From: an uncultured Verrucomicrobium sp.
GTDB lineage: Bacteria > Verrucomicrobiota > Verrucomicrobiia > Methylacidiphilales > GAS474
Length of the DNA: 5,120 nt
Assembly: GCA_903889845.1 (NCBI GenBank)
Contig: CAISZB010000339.1
Span: 1 to 5,120 of the forward strand
Reading direction: 5' to 3'
A program made the position numbers and the translations under genes. Positions 1-5,120 of this stretch are shown piece after piece. Under the pieces are notes generated by a model, which saw only the letters and a program-made list of their open reading frames with translations, ran no database searches and was not told the DNA's origin. The number at the start of each line of letters is the position of its first letter. Positions within the stretch are counted from its first letter, which is position 1.

Positions 1-190
1 CCGCTTTTGGCTGGATGGCGCGACGCCGATCCGAGAGCATCCCTTAATGGGCTGCCGCAGGATCGGCAACAATCCCGTCGCGTTAGCGACAAAGACCTGG
101 TGGGAAAACAAGCCGGGATGGACGGGAGCCAGTGCCAGCCGGCCAAAAGCGGCGTAACCCGTAGGGCGGGAAGGCTTTTTGCCTCCCCCG
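1..190 (+). ncRNA. Candidate structured RNA, family not identified
   Basis: This segment has no convincing protein but folds extensively on paper. Bases 1-14 pair with 139-152 in a 14-bp closing helix with a single T/G wobble (12 with 141). On the plus strand that is a stable G-U pair; on the minus strand it would be an A/C mismatch, which favours plus-strand transcription. Inside the helix, 25-32 pair perfectly with 60-67 (8 bp), enclosing a smaller hairpin (37-43 with 49-55, one mismatch). Bases 77-81 pair with 86-90 around a GTTA loop. Bases 72-76 can pair with 115-119, or 74-79 with 121-126, as competing helices. A bulged hairpin at 168-187 with a T5 loop follows. RNase P, tmRNA and SRP signature sequences were looked for and not seen. 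A multibranched RNA such as a riboswitch-like, OMEGA/HEARO-like or other ncRNA is possible, but I do not recognise the family. The element may extend left of the window. Confidence 0.42.
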
Positions 191-317
191 TTGTTGGTTG
201 CCTCCCGGCCATGAAGATTAGTTTCCCCTTTATCTCTTTGTCGCTATCGCGATGGCATTGCTCCTTACGTATCTTTTCGTTGATACGCGCGTCGCTCGCG
301 TCTAGGTGGAGGCAAAA
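177..317. repeat. 10-bp inverted repeat flanking a less GC-rich segment
   Basis: The ten bases at 177-186 (TTTTGCCTCC) are the exact reverse complement of 308-317 (GGAGGCAAAA), with 121 bases between them. The left arm overlaps the terminal hairpin of the candidate RNA, so the two arms could be alternative pairing partners. They could also be ends of a small non-coding element, or coincidence. No target-site duplication was seen next to the arms. Confidence 0.35.
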
Positions 318-357
318 TCCTTCTCCGCGCGGCCTGCCGGGTTATTTGGATAGGCTC
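191..357. other. Intergenic stretch without a recognisable gene
   Basis: This stretch between the candidate RNA and the end of the nagZ-like gene is visibly less GC-rich than the rest of the window. An open frame from the ATG at 211 runs through it but resembles no protein I know and continues as an antisense frame through the neighbouring gene, so I do not call it. It contains a perfect 6-bp stem-loop (268-273 with 282-287, loop TTTTCGTT) and a 5-bp stem (285-289 with 297-301) that overlaps it. Either might help end the minus-strand nagZ transcript, but neither has a T-tract in that direction, so no terminator is called. Confidence 0.5.
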
Positions 358-1479
358 TTAATACGTCTCCACCGGGGACCTCTTCCCATCGTCGGCGGAG
401 CGGCTCTTGGCGGCTTCGATGCCGAGGACGGCTTCGCGGAGGGCGTAGACTTTGGCATCCAGCTTTGCGTGCGCTTCGACGGAGAAGGGGTGGGGGGCGA
501 CGTCCTGCTTGAGCCGGTCACGGAGCTTCGCCAGCCGGTTGCGGGCGGGGGCAGTGACGGAGGAGGGGAGTCGGGAGAGGACCTCGGCGGCTTGGCGGGC
601 CATCTCGACGCGGTGACAGAGGAGAATCAGATCGTTCCCGGCCTCGATGGAGAGGCGGATGGCGTCGCTAAAGCCGGATTCGCCGCCGTATTCATTGAGG
701 ATCGCGCCCATGTCGAGGTCGTCGGTCATGACGAGGCCGTCGTAGGCCCAGTCGCGTCGGATGATGCCGTTGACCATGGCGGCGGAGAGGGAGGAGGCGG
801 CGCCGGTGGGGTCGAGGTGGCGGTTGCGGACGTGGCCGATCATGAGGGAATCGAGCTCGGCCTGCATCCGGCGGTAGGGGACCCACTCGCACGCTTCCAG
901 CTCGGCCCGCGTGCGGGGGATCTCGGGGAGGTCGTGGTGGGGGTCGATGGCGGCGGCGGAGTAGCCGGGGAAGTGTTTGCCGCAGGAGAGGATGCCCTCG
1001 GCGCGGAGGGCGCGGTTGAAGGCCCCGGCGCAGCGGATCACTTCCTCGGGGTCGCGGCCGTAGGTGCGGTTTTTGAGGGAGTTGTCGGCGGCGTCGTCGA
1101 AGGAGACGTCCAAGACGGGGCAGAGGTCGAGGTTGAAGCCGAAGAGGCGGAGGAGGCGGCCGGTGAGGCGTCCGTGCTCGGCGATGAGGGCGAGGTCTCC
1201 TTTGTTTCGTAATTGGACGGCGCTGGGGGGTTCGCTCCCGATTTCCTTCAGGCGGGAGACGCGGCCCCCTTCCTGGTCGATGGTGATGACGGGCTCGTGC
1301 CGGACGGCGGCGCGGAGGTCGTCGATGAGGGCGCGGAGCTGGGCGGGGGCCTGGATGTTCCGGCCGAAGAGGATGAAGCCGCCGGGCTGGATGGCCTCGA
1401 TGGCGCGGCGGGTTTCCGCGTCGAGTTCCGCGCCGGGGACGCCGATGATCAGGTGTTGGCCGCCTTCTGCGATGCTCAT
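358..1479 (-). CDS. nagZ: Beta-N-acetylhexosaminidase, glycoside hydrolase family 3 (NagZ-like)
   Basis: This 373-residue protein is predicted to remove N-acetylglucosamine from 1,6-anhydromuropeptides during cell-wall recycling, acting in the cytoplasm (known of the family). The sequence shows a GH3 barrel from about residue 8 to 340. IDQEGGRV lies at 67-74, with the substrate-binding Asp68 and Arg73. KHFPG is at 168-172, followed by the NagZ-type Asp179/His181 pair expected to act as acid/base. TDDLDM begins at 252, with Asp253 as the likely nucleophile. No signal peptide or second GH3 domain is seen, which fits single-domain NagZ. A charged tail follows at about 345-373. The loop reads YSAAAIDPH where the family usually has (H/L)GxxxxD(S/T)H, so it is a slightly divergent member. 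The start is well fixed: an in-frame TGA lies two codons before this ATG. No Shine-Dalgarno sequence precedes it. It is transcribed divergently from the next gene. Family assignment is firm; exact substrate is inferred. Confidence 0.93.
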   Translation of the reverse strand: MSIAEGGQHLIIGVPGAELDAETRRAIEAIQPGGFILFGRNIQAPAQLRALIDDLRAAVRHEPVITIDQEGGRVSRLKEIGSEPPSAVQLRNKGDLALIAEHGRLTGRLLRLFGFNLDLCPVLDVSFDDAADNSLKNRTYGRDPEEVIRCAGAFNRALRAEGILSCGKHFPGYSAAAIDPHHDLPEIPRTRAELEACEWVPYRRMQAELDSLMIGHVRNRHLDPTGAASSLSAAMVNGIIRRDWAYDGLVMTDDLDMGAILNEYGGESGFSDAIRLSIEAGNDLILLCHRVEMARQAAEVLSRLPSSVTAPARNRLAKLRDRLKQDVAPHPFSVEAHAKLDAKVYALREAVLGIEAAKSRSADDGKRSPVETY

Positions 1480-1573
1480 GGGAGGTCAGGGTACGAAGCG
1501 CGGCGGGGTTTGGGAAGCCGAACTTCATCGGTTGCGTTTCCTTCGGACGGTTGTATGGTCTTGGCCCTAGCCC
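1480..1573. promoter_or_regulatory. Divergent promoter region between nagZ and the ATP-grasp-like gene
   Basis: This 94-bp gap between two divergent start codons must hold the promoters of both genes. For the plus strand a reasonable candidate is seen and listed separately. For the minus strand only a weak -10-like TACCCT (read on the minus strand) lies 8 bases before the nagZ ATG, without a convincing -35. Neither start codon has a purine-rich ribosome-binding sequence on its own strand. No clear operator palindrome was seen. Confidence 0.55.
1532..1559 (+). promoter_or_regulatory. Candidate sigma-70-type promoter for the ATP-grasp-like gene
   Basis: TTGCGT (1532-1537) and TATGGT (1554-1559) are separated by 16 bases and resemble -35 and -10 elements (three and four matches to the consensus). 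Transcription would begin near 1566, only about 8 bases before the ATG at 1574. That leaves no room for a normal ribosome-binding site, consistent with the absence of one. This is inferred from spacing alone. Confidence 0.35.
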
Positions 1574-2845
1574 ATGACCCCTGCCGAACGTGTCGCCGCC
1601 GTCCGCGCCAAGATCCCCACAGGGGGTCTCTTCGCCGAAAAAGAGTGGCGGGTCGCGCCGGAAGCCTTCCCTCTCCCGCCGAAGCACCTGGAGAAGCTGG
1701 AAAAGCTGGGCCACGTCCTCCACCTCTTTGCGAAGGCGTGCAATCTGCTCTATCGCCAGAGTGTCCGGGGGAAACAACCGGCCTGGATCGCCGACCTCCT
1801 CGACCGGGGGAAGCCGCCCGAATTGATCGCCCTGGCCCGCGCCGACGGGATCGCGCAGGAGGTCCCCGCCGTGATCCGGCCCGATCTGATCGTGACGGAG
1901 GAGGGCTTTGCGCTCTGCGAGGTCGATGCGATTCCCGGGGGGATCGGTCTCACGGCGTGGCTGGCGGAGACGTACGCGGCCCTCGGGGACGAGGTGCTGG
2001 GCGGGGCCGACGGGATGCGGAACGGGTTCGCCTCGGTCTTTCCGGTGGGGGATGTGGTGATTTCGGAGGAGGCGGCCTCCTACCGGCCCGAGTTCGAGTT
2101 TCTGGTCGGCCCCGACCGGGTGAAGGCGGCGGAGTCGCATCGCTTCACCCCTGGGCGGCCCGTTTACCGCTTTTTCGAGGCGTTCGATTGGCCGAATCTG
2201 CCGACGGTCCGGGAGACGATTGCCGAGGCGGGACCGATGACGCCGCCGCTGAAGCCTTATCTGGAGGAGAAGCTGTGGCTGGCCCTCTTCTGGCTCCGCC
2301 CGCTGTTGCCTTTCTGGCGGCGGGAACTGGGGGATAAGGGGGTGAAGCTGCTGAAGGAGATTGTGCCCTACACGTGGCTGGTCGATCCGACGCCGCTGCC
2401 GCCGCATGGGGTCTTGCCGGGGTTGGAGATTCAGAGCTGGGCGGAGATGGGCTCGTTCAGCCAGAAGGAGCGGGAGCTGATTCTGAAGATTTCGGGGTTC
2501 TCCCCGCAGGCGTGGGGATCGCGCGGGGTCCACGTCGGCTCCGATCTGGCGGCGGGGGAGTGGCAGGCGCGGATTGATCGGGCGTTGGGCGAATTCGGGG
2601 AACATCCCCATATCCTCCAGCGGTTTGCGAAGGGGGCGCTGTTCGATCATTCCTATGGGGACGAGTCGGGTGCGGTGGTGCCGATGAAGGGGCGGGTCCG
2701 GCTTTGTCCTTATTACTTTGTCACGCCGGACGGGGGTGATTATCCGGTCCTGGGCGGAGCGCTGGTCACGTTCTGCCCCGCCGACAAGAAGCTGGTCCAT
2801 GGGATGCGGGACGCGGTGCTTGTGCCGGTGAAGAAAAGCCTTTAA
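1574..2845 (+). CDS. Uncharacterised protein, resembles circularly permuted ATP-grasp enzymes
   Basis: This is a 423-residue soluble-looking protein with no signal peptide; I do not know a characterised homologue. Two blocks recall permuted ATP-grasp proteins, the fold that includes glutathionylspermidine-synthase-like ligases. In the N-terminal half, RPDLIVTEEGFALCEVDAIPGG (split here as RPDLIV at 102-107 and CEVDAIPGG at 115-123) has acidic Glu116 and Asp118 where such enzymes bind metal. In the C-terminal half, ELILKISG (Lys305) is followed by the glycine-rich WGSRGVHVG (314-322) and then HILQRF (346-351). Together these match the nucleotide-binding lysine, flexible loop and hinge. The resemblance is by eye, and no substrate can be named. 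The ATG is fixed by an in-frame TAG two codons upstream. No Shine-Dalgarno sequence is visible. The stop codon overlaps the ribosome-binding site of the channel gene downstream, so the two very likely form an operon. The gene is certainly real; its function is open. Confidence 0.88.
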   Translation: MTPAERVAAVRAKIPTGGLFAEKEWRVAPEAFPLPPKHLEKLEKLGHVLHLFAKACNLLYRQSVRGKQPAWIADLLDRGKPPELIALARADGIAQEVPAVIRPDLIVTEEGFALCEVDAIPGGIGLTAWLAETYAALGDEVLGGADGMRNGFASVFPVGDVVISEEAASYRPEFEFLVGPDRVKAAESHRFTPGRPVYRFFEAFDWPNLPTVRETIAEAGPMTPPLKPYLEEKLWLALFWLRPLLPFWRRELGDKGVKLLKEIVPYTWLVDPTPLPPHGVLPGLEIQSWAEMGSFSQKERELILKISGFSPQAWGSRGVHVGSDLAAGEWQARIDRALGEFGEHPHILQRFAKGALFDHSYGDESGAVVPMKGRVRLCPYYFVTPDGGDYPVLGGALVTFCPADKKLVHGMRDAVLVPVKKSL

Positions 2846-2849
2846 GAGG
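2844..2849 (+). promoter_or_regulatory. Ribosome-binding site of the MscS-like gene, overlapping the upstream stop codon
   Basis: AAGAGG lies five bases before the ATG at 2855 and shares two bases with the TAA of the preceding gene. This supports the chosen start and suggests translational coupling. It is the only clear Shine-Dalgarno sequence ahead of a gene start in this window. Confidence 0.7.
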
Positions 2850-2854
2850 TTCGC

Positions 2855-3973
2855 ATGACGCTGTTTCTTTCCGCGGGAACCGCCTCCGGCGATGTGAAGA
2901 CGCTCGGTTCCGATCTGGCGACCTGGTACCACAATCACTTCAGCCTGGGGGAAGTGGTGATCTTTTTCCTCTGCCTCGTGACGGGGGTGGTGGCCTCGGT
3001 GATCCTGAAGAAGGTCCTCGGCAATCGCCTCCGGGCGTGGCTTGCGAAGAAGGACGCGGTCCTGGGGGACCGGATCGTCGAGGCGCTGACGGCGCCGCTC
3101 TGGATCTTTGTCTGTTCCTTTTTCTTTGTCCTCGGCCTCGACCAGCTTTCCGGCCTCCCGGCCTCGGCCCAGAAGCGCCTGGACGACCTCGCGCCGATGG
3201 TTTACCTCATCGCGGCCTTCGTCTTCGCGTTCCGGTGCATGGACATCCTCTCCGAGGTGTTGCGCCGCCGCTGGAGCGGGGACGAGAAGAGCCTCGACGA
3301 ACAGTGGGCGAAGCTCATCGGGAGCCTCGGCAAATTTCTCGTCGCCGTCCTCGGCGTCCTGATGGTCCTCCAGCAGAACCGGGTCAACATCATCCCGCTC
3401 CTGACCGGGGCCAGCTTCCTCGGCGCGGGCTTCGCCCTGGCGTCGAAGAGCACGATTGAGAACATCATTGGTTCCTTCGAAATCATGGTCGACCGCCTTT
3501 TCAAGGACGGGGATCGCATTTCCTTCCAGAGCTACGACGGGTTCGTGACCCGGGTGGGGTTGCGGAGCGTCCAGATCACCTCGATGACGGGGGAGCGGAT
3601 CACGTTGCCGAACAAGGCCTTCGTCGATCAGCAGATCCATAATTGCAGCCGGAAGGGGCGGGTGCTGACGACCTTCACCCTGGGCCTCGTCTACCGGCAC
3701 AGCCGGGCCGATCTGGAACGGGCGATGGCCCTCCTGAAGGAGATCGTCGACGCCCATCCGAAGGCGGAACGGGGCGAGGTCTATTTCACGACCTTCAACG
3801 CCAGCAGCCTCGACCTCTCCGTCCGGTTCTGGGGTAACTATACGAACGGGATCGAGTGCGCGCAGATCCTCAGCGAGTTGAACCTCGCCATCAAGGAGCG
3901 TTTCGACGCCGAAAAGCTGGAGATGGCCTATCCGACTTCGACCGTTTATATGAAGAGCGAGGCCAAGGACTGA
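2855..3973 (+). CDS. MscS-family small-conductance mechanosensitive ion channel
   Basis: This 372-residue inner-membrane protein is predicted to open under membrane tension and release solutes during osmotic down-shock (known of the family). By eye, hydrophobic helices lie at about 32-52, 79-97, 113-128 and 158-173. A pore-lining segment follows at about 178-209, rich in small residues (GASFLGAGFALASKS at 185-199). The hallmark continuation, a DRLFKDGDRI stretch (213-222) and VTRVGLRSVQIT (231-242), begins the cytoplasmic beta domain. LPNKAFVDQQIHN (251-263) is the usual conserved motif after it, and the alpha/beta domain of the cytoplasmic cage runs to about 367. With five predicted membrane segments it is somewhat longer than the three-helix E. 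coli MscS. Aligned by eye, Ser199 replaces the pore-kink glycine (Gly113) of E. coli MscS, as in a number of relatives. It follows the ATP-grasp-like gene by nine bases with a good ribosome-binding site, and a terminator begins within its stop codon. Confidence 0.93.
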   Translation: MTLFLSAGTASGDVKTLGSDLATWYHNHFSLGEVVIFFLCLVTGVVASVILKKVLGNRLRAWLAKKDAVLGDRIVEALTAPLWIFVCSFFFVLGLDQLSGLPASAQKRLDDLAPMVYLIAAFVFAFRCMDILSEVLRRRWSGDEKSLDEQWAKLIGSLGKFLVAVLGVLMVLQQNRVNIIPLLTGASFLGAGFALASKSTIENIIGSFEIMVDRLFKDGDRISFQSYDGFVTRVGLRSVQITSMTGERITLPNKAFVDQQIHNCSRKGRVLTTFTLGLVYRHSRADLERAMALLKEIVDAHPKAERGEVYFTTFNASSLDLSVRFWGNYTNGIECAQILSELNLAIKERFDAEKLEMAYPTSTVYMKSEAKD

Positions 3974-4003
3974 GGCGCCTCACTGCAAGGAAGGGCCTCT
4001 TTT
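3972..4003 (+). terminator. Rho-independent terminator after the channel gene
   Basis: GAGGC (3972-3976) pairs with GCCTC (3995-3999). After one bulged G, 3978-3980 pair with 3992-3994, giving an eight-pair stem followed by TTTT and more T-rich sequence (TTTTCTCATTTT). The stem begins inside the stop codon of the channel gene. It would end the two-gene transcript and isolate it from sucC. Confidence 0.6.
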
Positions 4004-4031
4004 CTCATTTTCCTTTGCCTTTTATTTTGAC

Positions 4032-4057
4032 GCACCCCAGACCATCTGACAGGGTGC
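4032..4057. repeat. Inverted repeat in the sucC upstream region
   Basis: GCACCC (4032-4037) and GGGTGC (4052-4057) are perfect 6-bp arms. Inside them CAG (4038-4040) can pair with CTG (4046-4048). A -35-like TTGACG (4027-4032) touches the left arm. The repeat could be an operator, a second hairpin that backs up the upstream terminator, or chance. No well-spaced -10 partner for TTGACG is seen at the usual 16-18 bases. Confidence 0.4.
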
Positions 4058-4058
4058 T

Positions 4059-4064
4059 TATTAC
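4059..4064 (+). promoter_or_regulatory. Candidate -10 element for sucC
   Basis: TATTAC matches four of six consensus -10 positions and ends 12 bases before the sucC ATG. The spacing from -10 to ATG is like that of the ATP-grasp-like gene (14 bases). No -35 is seen at the expected distance; TTGACG at 4027 is too far upstream. Weak support. Confidence 0.22.
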
Positions 4065-4076
4065 GCTGATTTCCCA

Positions 4077-5120
<1,044 letters not shown>

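Noticed and set aside
168..187. Rho-independent terminator
   Set aside because: The T-run lies in the hairpin loop rather than after the stem, and the stem has a bulge, so it does not have the layout of an intrinsic terminator.
1..190. RNase P RNA, tmRNA, SRP RNA or a cobalamin riboswitch
   Set aside because: The conserved core sequences of the first three are absent. A few cobalamin-like short strings (GCCAGTG, GGGAAGGC) occur, but the expected order of core elements does not, and no downstream gene is in the right orientation.
7..1212. Plus-strand open frame of 401 codons opposite nagZ
   Set aside because: Most of it is antisense to nagZ and is Gly/Val/Glu/Ala-rich. Its first 110 codons cross the structured region and resemble no known protein.
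1213..2337. Plus-strand open frame of 374 codons crossing the divergent intergenic region
   Set aside because: It overlaps nagZ antisense and then the ATP-grasp-like gene in another frame. The composition is repetitive and no motif is visible.
692..3757. Very long minus-strand open frame of 1021 codons spanning three genes
   Set aside because: It runs antisense to the ATP-grasp-like and MscS genes and out of frame through nagZ. Its protein is low-complexity, rich in Arg, Pro, His, Asp and Glu, as expected from a GC-rich antisense frame, and no family motif is present.

Overview
The window is GC-rich bacterial chromosome with strong G/C bias at third codon positions, which produces many long antisense shadow frames. 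It carries four protein genes and one untranslated stretch at the left edge. The content is a peptidoglycan-recycling glucosaminidase, an MscS-type channel and a TCA-cycle ligase subunit. It looks like ordinary housekeeping DNA of a Gram-negative bacterium. A high-GC lineage such as Verrucomicrobiota is a guess from the general look of the proteins; nothing in the window proves it.

Layout. Bases 1-357 hold no convincing gene but contain a strongly self-complementary segment (about 1-190) that looks like a structured RNA. It is followed by a less GC-rich stretch with further small inverted repeats. Bases 358-1479 (minus strand) encode a family-3 glycoside hydrolase of the NagZ type. A 94-bp divergent intergenic region separates it from a plus-strand pair. 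The first gene of the pair (1574-2845) encodes an uncharacterised protein with motifs resembling a circularly permuted ATP-grasp enzyme. Nine bases after it comes an MscS-family mechanosensitive channel gene (2855-3973), so the two are probably co-transcribed. A likely rho-independent terminator (3972-4003) closes that unit. After a short spacer with a second inverted repeat, sucC (4077 to beyond the right edge) encodes the beta subunit of succinyl-CoA ligase. Its last 40 or so codons, and probably sucD, lie outside the window.

How the genes fit together. The four genes do not form a pathway. The ATP-grasp-like gene and the channel gene are the only clear transcriptional partners, and their functional link is unknown. 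A recurring feature is that nagZ, the ATP-grasp-like gene and sucC show no Shine-Dalgarno sequence, while the internal operon gene (the channel) has a good one. This suggests very short leaders or leaderless transcripts for first genes.

No mobile-element gene, CRISPR array, tRNA or rRNA was seen. The item most worth a second look is the structured element at the left edge.
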